Assembly (NCBI GenBank): GCA_011523505.1
Contig: WTGP01000008.1
Span: 1-64,000, forward strand
Source of the DNA: Gammaproteobacteria bacterium
Lineage (GTDB): Bacteria; Pseudomonadota; Gammaproteobacteria; Steroidobacterales; Foliamicaceae
Length of the DNA stretch: 64,000 nt
Direction of reading: 5' to 3'
Of this stretch, positions 7,028 to 15,780 are shown one piece after another (within the stretch, counting starts at the first letter, position 1; each line of letters starts with the position of its first letter). The notes under the pieces were generated by a model. That model did not search any database. It saw only the letters and a list, made by a program, of their open reading frames with translations, and was not told where the DNA came from. Made by a program: the position numbers and the translations under genes.

Positions 7028-9666
7028 AGCGTTTCCTGCTACCCGCGGCGGTCCTCGCCTGGCTGTTGGCCCCGGCCCCGCTCGCGTACGCGCAGGATGC
7101 CGCCGGCGAACTGCCCTGCGACACCGGCCTGTACGAAATCAGCGCGGACCACGAAGGCGCGCGCGCCAATGCCTGCCGGGTCTTCAATCCGCGCGGCGTG
7201 ATCCTGACCATCGATCCGGAGGATCCGCCCCCGATCAACCCCAGCCCCTGGTTCGGGTTCCACGTTCGCCCCAGGAACGCGAACGAGCAGGGCACCGTCG
7301 TGGTCACGCTGCGCTACTCCACCAGCCGGCACCGCTACGCGCCCAGGACCAGCGTTGACGGGCGGGAGTGGACCCCGCTGCCGGAGCGCCAATGGCTGGT
7401 CCACGAAGACGGCCGCGCGACCATGGAACTCAAACCCGGCGCGGAGGGGCTGTTCGTTTCGGCCCAGGAAAACCTCGGGCGGGGCTTCTACGAAGAATGG
7501 CGCCGCAGCACCGCCGAGCGTTTCGAAGGACTGCAGTGGCGCAGCATCGGCGAATCCACGGGAGGACGCCCGATTTTCGCGGCCGAGACGGCTCCCGGCG
7601 CGGCCAACTACCTGCTCTTCATCGGCCGTCAGCACCCGCCCGAGGTCCCGGGCGCACTGATGTTCAAGGCTTTTGCCGAACGGCTGCTCGAGGACCGCTC
7701 AGGAGCCTGCGACGACCCGTCCTCGGCGAAGTGCGCGTTCTATTCCGGGCACAGCCTGGTTTTCATACCCAACCTCAATCCCGATGGGGTCGCCCTGGGC
7801 CACTGGCGGCACAACCTCGACGGCACCGACCTGAACCGCGACTGGGGGACTTTCGCGCAGCCCGAGACGCAGGCCGTCCGGAACCTGGTCGACTCGCTGG
7901 AAGAAAGCGGAAGAACGATCGCCGTCATGCTGGATTTCCACTCGACCTGGCGAAACGTGTTCTATGTCCCGACCCTTAAGGATGCGACCCGCCCGCCGGC
8001 GTTCGTCGCCCGCTGGCTGCGCCTGGCCCGTGCAAGCGGAGACGCCTACGCGTTCGAGCGGGCGCCGCGGTCCTCGGAAGACACGGCGATTGCCAAGAAC
8101 TACTTCTATCGCCGCTTCGGCGTGCCGGCAATCACGGTCGAGACGGGCGACGATACGCTCAGGGACGAGATCGCCGCCACCGGTCCCGTCCTGGCGGACG
8201 CGCTGGTTGCAGTGCTGGGGGGCGGGAACGGCCCCCAGGGGCGCCGACGCGGCGCGCTGTGCCCCGATTTCTTCTGCTACATGGCCGAGGCGAACAAGGC
8301 ATCGCTCGTGATGCTCCTGGAAGAGGGTCTGGTGGACCGCGGGCAGGCGGAGAAGATCGCCGGCGCGATGATGCAATTGCATGCCGAGCAGGAGGCCGAA
8401 GGCGCCAGGCGGACAGCGAACTACCTGCCCTACGAGGAGCGCCTGATCGAACTGGCCGATGAGGAAGTGGCCAATCTTCATCTTGGACGCTCGCGCCAGG
8501 ACCTCCACGGCGTGGTACGGCGAATGTTGATACGCGACCAATGGCTGGCGTTGGCCAACGGTGCGTTGCAAGCCCGCGCCGCTCTGCTGCGCCTGGCGGA
8601 ACAGGAGGCGACAACGCCGATTCCCGCCTACACGCATGGCGTTCAGGCGCAGCCCACCACGCTGGGTCATTACCTGCTGGCGTTTTCGGCCAGCCTGGAA
8701 CGCGACCTGCAGCGCTTCCGCGAGGGTTACGCCCGCATGAACCGGAGCCCTCTGGGCGCAGCCGCGCTGGGGACCTCGGGTTTTGCACTGGACCGCGAAA
8801 GGCTTGCGGAACTGCTGGGCTTCGACGCTCCGGTCGAGAACAGCTACGACGCCAATCTGGTTTCGTCCGGCGACCTGCGGCGGGAGCTCGCCGGCATCCT
8901 GTCCCTTTCGGCGGTTCCCATCGGCCAGCTCGCCGAGAACCTGCACACCCAGTACCACAATCCCAGGCCGTGGATCCTGCTGGACGAATCCTCTGTCGCC
9001 ATCAGCACGATCATGCCGCAGAAGCGCAACCCGCGGCCGCTGGACCGGGTGCGCAGCCAGGCCAGCCGGGTGCTGGGCGGCGCGCAGACGGAAGTGCTTC
9101 TCGCGCACAACACCAACACCGGAATGCACGACTACCGGGACATCGCACCGATCATGGAGCTGGCGGACAAGGCCAGGCTGATGTACCGCCGCTACGAGCG
9201 GCTCATCGGACTGTTGCGAATCGATCGTGAACGGGCACTGGAAGAACTTCAGCGCGGGTATTCGACCATGACCGAAGTGGCCGACATGCTGGTACGGGAA
9301 GCCGGCCTGCCGTTTCGCACGGCCCATGGCTACGCCTCGGCGCTGACCGACTACGGGCGCGCGCACGGACGCTCGCCGGATTCGCTGACCGACGAGGAAC
9401 TGCAAAGAATCTACCGGGAAACCATGGGCGGCCGGTTGCCGGTTCCGATGGAAACGCTGCGCCGGGCGATGGATCCGGTGGCGATGCTCGCCGATCGCAG
9501 GGGTTCGGGCGGACCCCAGGCCGCCGAGGTGCAGCGTATGCTTGGCCGTCACCGCGAGTCCCTGGCCGCCGACCGGCAATGGCTGGGCAAGGCCAACGAG
9601 GACCTGCTCGCGGCATTCATCGATCTGCACACGGCGTTCGCGGAAATTGCGCCCTCCGAACGGTAG
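7024..9666 (+). CDS. Exported M14 zinc carboxypeptidase fused to an argininosuccinate lyase-like domain
   Basis: A single 880-residue open frame joins two enzymes. Residues 1-24 form a signal peptide (hydrophobic core ending APLAYA-QD). Residues about 30-400 are an M14 metallopeptidase: zinc ligands H204xxE207 and H306, DLNRDW from 269, catalytic Glu373 in VETGDD. After a Gly/Arg linker (about 400-413), residues 414-880 resemble argininosuccinate lyase: HLGRSRQD (486-493), YTHGVQAQPTT (536-546, probable catalytic His538) and STIMPQKRNP (661-670, with the catalytic-loop serine at 661). ASL is normally cytosolic; here export to the periplasm is predicted. It overlaps the acylase stop by ATGA and is followed by a TonB receptor. 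Domain calls are firm; the substrate and the benefit of fusion are unknown. Confidence 0.85.
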   Translation: MKRFLLPAAVLAWLLAPAPLAYAQDAAGELPCDTGLYEISADHEGARANACRVFNPRGVILTIDPEDPPPINPSPWFGFHVRPRNANEQGTVVVTLRYSTSRHRYAPRTSVDGREWTPLPERQWLVHEDGRATMELKPGAEGLFVSAQENLGRGFYEEWRRSTAERFEGLQWRSIGESTGGRPIFAAETAPGAANYLLFIGRQHPPEVPGALMFKAFAERLLEDRSGACDDPSSAKCAFYSGHSLVFIPNLNPDGVALGHWRHNLDGTDLNRDWGTFAQPETQAVRNLVDSLEESGRTIAVMLDFHSTWRNVFYVPTLKDATRPPAFVARWLRLARASGDAYAFERAPRSSEDTAIAKNYFYRRFGVPAITVETGDDTLRDEIAATGPVLADALVAVLGGGNGPQGRRRGALCPDFFCYMAEANKASLVMLLEEGLVDRGQAEKIAGAMMQLHAEQEAEGARRTANYLPYEERLIELADEEVANLHLGRSRQDLHGVVRRMLIRDQWLALANGALQARAALLRLAEQEATTPIPAYTHGVQAQPTTLGHYLLAFSASLERDLQRFREGYARMNRSPLGAAALGTSGFALDRERLAELLGFDAPVENSYDANLVSSGDLRRELAGILSLSAVPIGQLAENLHTQYHNPRPWILLDESSVAISTIMPQKRNPRPLDRVRSQASRVLGGAQTEVLLAHNTNTGMHDYRDIAPIMELADKARLMYRRYERLIGLLRIDRERALEELQRGYSTMTEVADMLVREAGLPFRTAHGYASALTDYGRAHGRSPDSLTDEELQRIYRETMGGRLPVPMETLRRAMDPVAMLADRRGSGGPQAAEVQRMLGRHRESLAADRQWLGKANEDLLAAFIDLHTAFAEIAPSER

Positions 9667-9696
9667 TTGGGCGGCTGCCCGCTATCAAGCTAGAAT
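9667..9696 (+). promoter_or_regulatory. Candidate sigma-70 promoter for the TonB receptor gene
   Basis: TTGGGC (9667-9672), an 18-base spacer and TAGAAT (9691-9696) directly after the fusion gene stop. A GGGAGGT ribosome site precedes the ATG at 9724. The TAGAAT box recurs upstream of several other genes in this window. Confidence 0.5.
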
Positions 9697-9723
9697 CCGT
9701 TTCTTACCCGGGAGGTAGGCACC

Positions 9724-12700
9724 ATGAATGAACGCACCAGGTTCGCGGTCTGCGCGGCTCTTTCCCTGTACTTCGCAAGCAGCGTCAGTGCAATCGCGCA
9801 GGACGCCCAGGATGGCGACAGCGACGAGCCCGAGATGGAGGAAATCGTCGTAACGGGCAGCCACATCAGGGGCGCCAACATTACCGGAGCGCTGCCGGTT
9901 TCGGTGATCGGCGCCGAGGAAATCGAAGCAACCGGCGTGGATTCGGGAGACGACCTGATGCAGTTCATACCCGAGCAGGGTCAGAACTTCTTCAACGAGG
10001 CCGAGAACATCAGCGGCGGCGTCAATTCCGCCCGTGGCGATATCGGCGCCTTCAATCTTCGCAGCCTGGGCACCGGCAACACGCTCGTGCTCTTCAATGG
10101 CCGCCGGGTCGTGAACGCCGCCAGCTTTCAAACCGAGGAAGTCGGCGGCAGCTTCGTCCCCGTCAATACGGCAAATACGCAGACAATTCCCATTTACGGC
10201 ATGGACCGGCTGGAAATCCTGAAGGACGGCGCATCCGCGTTGTATGGGGCCGATGCGGTCGCAGGAGTGGTCAATTACGTAGTCAGGGACGACATCGACC
10301 ATTTGCGGGTTTATTTGCGTTACGGCTCGTACGACAACGTGGGCAGGAAGACCCAACGCGTTGCACTGGAGTGGGGCGACTCCTTCAACGGAGAGCGGAC
10401 CCGCGTAGGCGTCCTGGCCAACTATTACGTTCGCGACCGCATCAGTGCGCATGAAGACGAGCGCTGGGCGGATGCGGACTTCCGCCGGCGCGTGCCGGCC
10501 GACTCGCCCTGGGCGGGAGATACACGATTTCGCAACACCAGCGCCAACTCCCTTTACGGGCAGTTCGACGTGCGCGCGAGCGCACGCAGTACCGGTCTGC
10601 GGAACGTGCTGACGGATTCCGCCGGCGAATTCCAGGTATATCCCCAGGGCCATGAGGACTGTGACTGGGATCTCGGCTATGGAAGCTGCGGGGCGATCGA
10701 TGGCGATCCGATCTACCGGCGCAACCTCAACGCCACCCGCGATCTCTCTTCGGACCTCAAGCGGGGCAATATTTATTTATTCCTCAACCATGAGTTCGAG
10801 AACGGCATGGAGAGCTTTTCGGAAGCGCTGTACTACATGTCGGACACGCACCTGTACCGGCACGCTTCGGCGTCGTTCAGCACGGTCAAACTGAGGGTCG
10901 CCGCGCAGAACTACTACAACCCATTCGGCCCGTGCGGATCTCCGAATCGCCTGCCGGACAGCATTCTGCCGAGCCAGGTGCCCTGCGAGGGCCTTGAGCT
11001 GGAAATCGACAACTACCGCTACCATGAATTCCCGAGGATCGTGGAAAACGACGGCAACGTCGTGCGCCTGCTTACGGGTCTCAGAGGCCAGGCCGGCCGT
11101 TGGGACTGGGAAGGCGCGGTCGTCTGGTCGCGCGCCCAGAAGGATGACCTGACCCGCAACCGGGTATCCAACCTGTTGATGGTGGAGGCCCTTTCGGACC
11201 CCACTCCCGCAGCCTACAACCCCTTCAGCGGCGGCGTGAACAGCAATATCGAGCGGGCCCTGGTGGATGTGTACCGCAACAACGAGACGACGCTTGCGAT
11301 GGCCGACTTCCAGGTCTCCACGCCCGAACTCTTCAATCTGCCCTGGGGGCCTGCGGGCGGAGTGGCCGGGATAGAGTTCCGGCGCGAAACCTTCGAGGAC
11401 GATCGCGATCCCCGGCTTGACGGAACCCACGTTTTCACCGATTTCCAGGGAGATACATTTCCGTACGTGTCGGACGTGGTCAACTCCAGCCCTACGCCCG
11501 ACAATGAAGGCAGCCGAAACGTCACGTCGTTTTTCACGGAACTGCAGTTGCCGCTGATGAACAATGTCGATGTCCAGCTGGCGGCGCGTTATGAGAACTT
11601 CTCGGACGTGGGCAGCACCGTGGTGCCCAAATTCGCCATCGGCTGGCAGATTGTGCCGGCGGTGCTGTTGCGCGGATCCTGGTCGGAAGCGTTCCGGGCC
11701 CCGAACCTGATCACGATCAACGAGGTCATCGTGGCGCGGCAGAACACCCGCAACGACTACGCCTGTGTCTATGCGGCCGAGAACGGCGGCGATCCGGAAC
11801 AGGACATCATCGATTGCCGGAACAGCACGCAGCGTATTGCGCAGGGCAGCAAGCTGCTGGAGCCCGAGCGCTCCAACAACTACTCCTTCGGCATCGCGGT
11901 GCAGCCGACGGACTCGCTAACACTCACGCTCGACTGGTGGTCCATACGCAAGGAAGACACGATCGGTCTGCTTGGCGAGGAAAACCACACGGTGCTGGAC
12001 CTGCTGGCGCGCCTGCAGCATGGCGGCGGCAACTGCGGCGGCCTCAATGCCAACCCGGCGGTCGTGCGCCAGGGGGCCGAAACACTCAACGACGACGAGG
12101 CGGCAATCTACCAGGCGGCGGGGATCTGTCCTGCCGGCCTGATCCGCTACATCGACGACAATTACGTCAACCTCGACACGCGGACGCTCAAGGGCTGGGA
12201 TGCAAGTCTGCGCTATTCGCTGGAAACAGGAATCGGCGACTTCAGCCTGACTTATCTGGCCTCGTTTCTGACCAAGTTCGAGCAGGTTCCAGGCGGCAGG
12301 GCTGCCGAGCTGGTCGCGGCAAAGGATGCGGGAACTATTCCGGCCAGCATTCCCGTGTCGGGATTCGCCGACCTGCTGCAAAAGGACGGCAACCAGAAGG
12401 TCCGCCAGACGTTGTTCCTGTCCTGGCGCCGTGCGCCATTCCGGGTAGGCCTGTCGGCCCGAAACCTCGGGGACTTCTACCAGAATTCACTGACGCTCGA
12501 CGACGGCAGCCTGTACTGGATCCCGTCGGTGACGACCTGGAACGGCACGTTCGACTACAACTTCGAAATGGTCGACCGCGACTGGCGGCTGCGCTTCGGA
12601 GTGAACAACATGTTCGACGAGCGGGCGCCTCTCGCCGACCGCTATTTCGGCTTCTTTGCCGACGCCCACCAGGGCATCGAGTACGGACGGAACTATTACT

Positions 12701-12729
12701 TGCAGTTGCGGATGACGCAGGGCGACTAG
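9724..12729 (+). CDS. TonB-dependent outer-membrane receptor
   Basis: A 1001-residue active-transport porin powered by TonB-ExbBD. Visible features: signal peptide (about 1-25), TonB box EEIVVTGSHI, plug domain with LFNGRRVVN, RLEILKDGASALYGADAVAGVVNY-type plug signature, and a long beta-barrel ending in an amphipathic strand. Cysteine pairs in probable loops (for example near CDWDLGYGSC) suggest disulfide-bonded extracellular loops. It lies 57 bases after the peptidase-lyase fusion in the same direction, with its own promoter and a strong Shine-Dalgarno. From context it may import the substrate or products of the upstream envelope enzymes; the ligand could also be a siderophore or peptide. 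Confidence 0.93.
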   Translation: MNERTRFAVCAALSLYFASSVSAIAQDAQDGDSDEPEMEEIVVTGSHIRGANITGALPVSVIGAEEIEATGVDSGDDLMQFIPEQGQNFFNEAENISGGVNSARGDIGAFNLRSLGTGNTLVLFNGRRVVNAASFQTEEVGGSFVPVNTANTQTIPIYGMDRLEILKDGASALYGADAVAGVVNYVVRDDIDHLRVYLRYGSYDNVGRKTQRVALEWGDSFNGERTRVGVLANYYVRDRISAHEDERWADADFRRRVPADSPWAGDTRFRNTSANSLYGQFDVRASARSTGLRNVLTDSAGEFQVYPQGHEDCDWDLGYGSCGAIDGDPIYRRNLNATRDLSSDLKRGNIYLFLNHEFENGMESFSEALYYMSDTHLYRHASASFSTVKLRVAAQNYYNPFGPCGSPNRLPDSILPSQVPCEGLELEIDNYRYHEFPRIVENDGNVVRLLTGLRGQAGRWDWEGAVVWSRAQKDDLTRNRVSNLLMVEALSDPTPAAYNPFSGGVNSNIERALVDVYRNNETTLAMADFQVSTPELFNLPWGPAGGVAGIEFRRETFEDDRDPRLDGTHVFTDFQGDTFPYVSDVVNSSPTPDNEGSRNVTSFFTELQLPLMNNVDVQLAARYENFSDVGSTVVPKFAIGWQIVPAVLLRGSWSEAFRAPNLITINEVIVARQNTRNDYACVYAAENGGDPEQDIIDCRNSTQRIAQGSKLLEPERSNNYSFGIAVQPTDSLTLTLDWWSIRKEDTIGLLGEENHTVLDLLARLQHGGGNCGGLNANPAVVRQGAETLNDDEAAIYQAAGICPAGLIRYIDDNYVNLDTRTLKGWDASLRYSLETGIGDFSLTYLASFLTKFEQVPGGRAAELVAAKDAGTIPASIPVSGFADLLQKDGNQKVRQTLFLSWRRAPFRVGLSARNLGDFYQNSLTLDDGSLYWIPSVTTWNGTFDYNFEMVDRDWRLRFGVNNMFDERAPLADRYFGFFADAHQGIEYGRNYYLQLRMTQGD

Positions 12730-12738
12730 CGCGGACCG

Positions 12739-12763
12739 GCTATCCGCCGGCCGCGCGGATAGC
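12739..12763. terminator. Hairpin between convergent genes
   Basis: GCTATCCGC (12739-12747) and GCGGATAGC (12755-12763) form a perfect 9-base stem with a 7-base loop at the meeting point of the receptor and ATPase genes. It overlaps the last codons of the ATPase gene and lacks a U-tract, so it is a possible bidirectional terminator rather than a clear intrinsic one. Confidence 0.45.
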
Positions 12764-13588
12764 GTCCGCCACCAGGTCCACGAAGTCCGCTTCGTTGCGA
12801 ACGCCCTGCGCGTCCCGGGCGGGAACCGTGTAGCCGTGCTCCCTGGCCACGGCGGCATACAGGGGCCGGCGGTGAGCGATCAGGCGCGGAAAGGCCCATA
12901 GCGTGAAGTCGTCGGGCGAGGCCTTTTCGATGTCGTCGAGGTTCCGTTCCTTCAGGAATTCAGGCAGCGAGCGCTGGAGGAATTCAGGCGAGTAATACAT
13001 CGGCTTGGGTTCCTTGCGGGCCCGCTCCACCAGCTTTTCCTCGTCCTCGGCCGAGGCCTCGAGATACAGAATCACGGTGTGCTCGATGAGCGTCTCCACC
13101 GCGCCCCTGTCCCCCAGTTCGCAGATGCTGCCGCCGGCGTCATTCACGAAGTGCATGTAGCCGTAGATGCGCTCGGCCTTCTCGATGAACGAGGCCACGT
13201 CGCGCATCGCCCTGGCTTCCGCGTCGCGGTGCAGCTCCTGCCGCCGCCGGAACTCCTTCAGCGGCAGACCGCCCCGCTCGGGATCGCCCAGCTTGCCGAG
13301 GAAGGTGGAGATGGGGCGCAGGTTGTGCACGGTGATGTTGCTTTCGATGTAGATGGAATCGCTGCGAAGCAGGTTGCGAAGAAAGGGCACTTCCATGGCG
13401 CGCAGCTTGATGTTGTCGAGTATCGGTTCGCGCAGATACTGGGTGCCGATGCGGTAGTCGCCGGAGTAGATGAACCAGCGGGTCGCGGGCAGGCGGTTGG
13501 CGAGCACCGTCTTGCCCACGCCGGACATGCCCATCAGCGTGACGGACTTGCGCGGCGCGTTTCTGAACTCTTCAGCCGGCATTCGCAT
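12740..13588 (-). CDS. P-loop ATPase/kinase-like protein of unknown role
   Basis: A 282-residue cytosolic protein with Walker A GMSGVGKT at residues 20-27. Downstream sequence contains a charged helical stretch (LPLKEFRRRQELHRDAEARAM) and an acidic segment; no clear transporter or helicase signature is seen. The fold resembles small nucleoside or shikimate kinase-like P-loop proteins, but the phosphate acceptor cannot be assigned. It converges on the TonB receptor gene, separated by 10 bases, and is divergent from the peroxiredoxin gene. I do not recognise a named family. Confidence 0.6.
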   Translation of the reverse strand: MRMPAEEFRNAPRKSVTLMGMSGVGKTVLANRLPATRWFIYSGDYRIGTQYLREPILDNIKLRAMEVPFLRNLLRSDSIYIESNITVHNLRPISTFLGKLGDPERGGLPLKEFRRRQELHRDAEARAMRDVASFIEKAERIYGYMHFVNDAGGSICELGDRGAVETLIEHTVILYLEASAEDEEKLVERARKEPKPMYYSPEFLQRSLPEFLKERNLDDIEKASPDDFTLWAFPRLIAHRRPLYAAVAREHGYTVPARDAQGVRNEADFVDLVADAIRAAGG

Positions 13589-13616
13589 GGCGCGATTGTA
13601 TGCCCTGCCGCTCGAT

Positions 13617-13622
13617 TAGAAT
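13617..13622 (+). promoter_or_regulatory. -10 box of the peroxiredoxin promoter
   Basis: TAGAAT lies 34 bases upstream of the ATG at 13657, inside the divergent gap. A possible -35 TTGTAT sits 15 bases upstream. A GGGAGG ribosome site (13645-13650) fixes the start. Confidence 0.4.
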
Positions 13623-13656
13623 GTCCGTTCTTTTTTTGGCTTCCGGGAGGACCAGT

Positions 13657-14139
13657 ATGAGTATCGAGAAAGGCCAGGCAATGCCCGAGGGCGGGTTCGG
13701 CATCATGACCGAAGGCGGACCGGGCCGGATCACCACCGACGAATTGTTCAAGGGCAGGAAAGTGGTTCTGTTCTCCGTGCCCGGCGCGTTTACGCCTACC
13801 TGCTCCAACGAGCACCTGCCGGGATACGTCAATAATGCCGGCGCCCTGCAGGCCAAGGGCGTAGATCAGATCGCGTGCATGGCCGTCAACGACGTATTCG
13901 TGATGGATGCCTGGGGCCGTTCCGCCGGCGCCGGCGATTCGGTGCTGATGCTGGCCGACGGCAACGGCGATTACACCCGGGCGCTGGGCCTGGAACTGGA
14001 TGCCTCCGGGTTCGGCATGGGCATGCGCGGCCAGCGGTTCTCCATCGTGATTGACGACGGGGTCATCACGGAACTCAACCTGGAAAACGGCGGGGGCCTG
14101 AGCTGCTCAGCGGCCGAAGCCACACTCGAGCAGCTTTGA
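13657..14139 (+). CDS. Peroxiredoxin, Prx5/redoxin type
   Basis: A 160-residue thiol peroxidase that reduces hydrogen peroxide and organic peroxides. The peroxidatic site is the block GAFTPTCS with Cys49. The start is set by GGGAGG seven bases upstream of ATG 13657; longer in-frame starts overlap the promoter. The C-terminal part contains a second cysteine (GGGLSCS) that could act as resolving residue, though typical bacterial Prx5 proteins use glutathione or glutaredoxin instead. The stop codon overlaps the TTG start of the reductase gene, so the two are probably co-translated. Confidence 0.9.
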   Translation: MSIEKGQAMPEGGFGIMTEGGPGRITTDELFKGRKVVLFSVPGAFTPTCSNEHLPGYVNNAGALQAKGVDQIACMAVNDVFVMDAWGRSAGAGDSVLMLADGNGDYTRALGLELDASGFGMGMRGQRFSIVIDDGVITELNLENGGGLSCSAAEATLEQL

Positions 14140-15155
14140 GTCCTAACATCCCGGATACCCAGCGGCAGGTACTACTGGGCCGCTACCCCGAGGGCGTACC
14201 GGAGACGTCCGATTTCGAGCTTGCCGAGGGTCCGGTGCCGCGGCCCGGTGAAGGAGAATTCCTTTCCCGCACGCTTTACCTCTCGCTCGACCCCTATCTG
14301 CGCGGAGTGATCTCCGGCCGCCACCTGTACGCGGAACGGGTGCAGCCCGGCGACGTCATGCCCGGACGAACGGTCGCGCAGGTGGTCGAATCCCGGCACC
14401 CGGACTTCGCTCCCGGCGACATCGCGGTCTGCTCCAACGGATGGCAGGAATACGGGCTCAGCACCGGCGCCATCGACCTCAGGAAACTCGACCCGGAAGC
14501 CGCTCCCGTCAGCACGGGAATAGGAATACTGGGCATGCCGGGGCTGACGGCCTGGGCGGGACTCCTGCACCTGGGCGAGCCCATGCCGGGCGAAACCGTG
14601 CTGGTGTCGGCGGCGTGCGGCCCCGTGGGCTGCATGGTGGGCCAGTTGGCGCGCATTGCCGGCTGCCGGGCAGTCGGGATCGCCGGCGGCCCCGAGAAGT
14701 GCGCCATCGTGAAGGACGAGTTCGGATTCGCGGAATGCGTCGATTACAAGACCGGCGAACTGGGCGAGAAGCTGAAGGCCGCCTGTCCGGACGGGATCGA
14801 CGTGTATTTCGACAACGTCGGCGGCGAGGTACTGATCGCGGCCATGGCCAATCTCGCCCAGGGCGCGAGGGTCGTGCTGTGCGGAATGATGAGCGGCTAC
14901 AACAACACCGGGCCCCCGCCGCCGGGACCCAGCCTGATCCCGCTGGTCATGGCCCGCGCTACGGTCCGGGGACTGGTCGTCTATGACCATGAAGACAAGC
15001 AGCAGGACTTTCTGCGCGCCTGCACCCGCTGGCTCAAGGAGGGGCGCATCCGTTACCGCGAGGACATCGCCGACGGCATCGAAAAGGCCCCCGAGGCGTT
15101 CTGCCGCCTGATGCGCGGCAAGAACGTCGGCAAGGCGCTGGTGCAGTTCGCCTAG
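14136..15155 (+). CDS. NADP-dependent medium-chain oxidoreductase (CurA/LTB4DH-like)
   Basis: A 339-residue zinc-free medium-chain dehydrogenase/reductase, probably reducing carbon-carbon double bonds of enones or 2-alkenals with NADPH. Landmarks: SLDPYLRG near residue 50, VLVSAACGPVGCMVGQLA (glycine-rich nucleotide site) near 150-167, and YFDNVGGEVL. It starts with TTG 14136 inside the TTGA that ends the peroxiredoxin gene. Coupling with a peroxiredoxin suggests a role in handling lipid-peroxidation aldehydes (inference). Zinc-ligand cysteines of classical alcohol dehydrogenases are absent. Confidence 0.87.
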   Translation: MSPNIPDTQRQVLLGRYPEGVPETSDFELAEGPVPRPGEGEFLSRTLYLSLDPYLRGVISGRHLYAERVQPGDVMPGRTVAQVVESRHPDFAPGDIAVCSNGWQEYGLSTGAIDLRKLDPEAAPVSTGIGILGMPGLTAWAGLLHLGEPMPGETVLVSAACGPVGCMVGQLARIAGCRAVGIAGGPEKCAIVKDEFGFAECVDYKTGELGEKLKAACPDGIDVYFDNVGGEVLIAAMANLAQGARVVLCGMMSGYNNTGPPPPGPSLIPLVMARATVRGLVVYDHEDKQQDFLRACTRWLKEGRIRYREDIADGIEKAPEAFCRLMRGKNVGKALVQFA

Positions 15156-15168
15156 GGCCGCGCTTGCC

Positions 15169-15735
15169 GTGACCCGCAAGCCAGGCCTCAGGGAGGAACT
15201 GCTCAGGTTCTGGTTCGAGGAGTCCGGCCCCGAGCGGTGGTTCGCGAAAAGCGACGAGTTCGACGACACCATACGCGGGCGCTTTCTCGCGGACTACGAG
15301 GCCGCAGCGCGCGGCGACTACGATGACTGGCAGGGCAGCGGGCCCGGCTGCGTAGCCCTTTGCCTGCTGTTGGATCAGTTCCCCCGCAACCTGTTTCGCG
15401 ACGATGCGCGGGCGTTCGCAACCGACGCGAAGGCGCTGGCCATAGCCCGGCACGCGGTCGACACGGAGCTCGACATGGAGCAGGGCATGAGCAGGGACAT
15501 GCGCAAGTTCCTTTACCTCCCCTTCGAGCACAGCGAGGACCTGGACGACCAGCGGCTGTGCATGAAGCTCATGGCCGAACGTCTGGACCCCGTCGGGGAG
15601 GACCTGGACTGGGCCCGCAAGCACTTCGTCATCATCGAACGCTTCGGCCGTTTCCCCCACCGCAACGAGGCAATGGGGCGCGAATCCACCCCCGAAGAAC
15701 TGGAATTCCTGAAGGAACCCGACTCCAGCTTCTAG
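15169..15735 (+). CDS. DUF924 family protein
   Basis: A 188-residue cytosolic protein with the family pattern: an early FWFEES and WFAKSDEFD, then LLLDQFPRNLFR, FLYLPFEHSED, and a closing HFVIIERFGRFPHRN. The family is TPR-like and all-helical, with no established biochemical function. The GTG start lies 13 bases after the reductase stop, so it belongs to the peroxiredoxin-reductase operon. Confidence 0.85.
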   Translation: MTRKPGLREELLRFWFEESGPERWFAKSDEFDDTIRGRFLADYEAAARGDYDDWQGSGPGCVALCLLLDQFPRNLFRDDARAFATDAKALAIARHAVDTELDMEQGMSRDMRKFLYLPFEHSEDLDDQRLCMKLMAERLDPVGEDLDWARKHFVIIERFGRFPHRNEAMGRESTPEELEFLKEPDSSF

Positions 15736-15743
15736 CCCCGGGT

Positions 15744-15777
15744 GCGAGGGAATGCCCCTCGCGACGGGACGCCCTCC
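15744..15777. repeat. Intergenic palindromic repeat, copy 1
   Basis: A perfect stem GCGAGGG (15744-15750) / CCCTCGC (15756-15762) with loop AATGC is followed by GACGGGACGCCCTCC (15763-15777). The latter is the exact reverse complement of 62410-62424. It lies between convergent genes and may also terminate transcription. Confidence 0.65.
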
Positions 15778-15780
15778 TAC

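Noticed and set aside
7699-9630. Minus-strand 643-codon frame opposite the fusion gene
   Set aside because: Shadow frame; the plus strand holds full catalytic motifs of two families.
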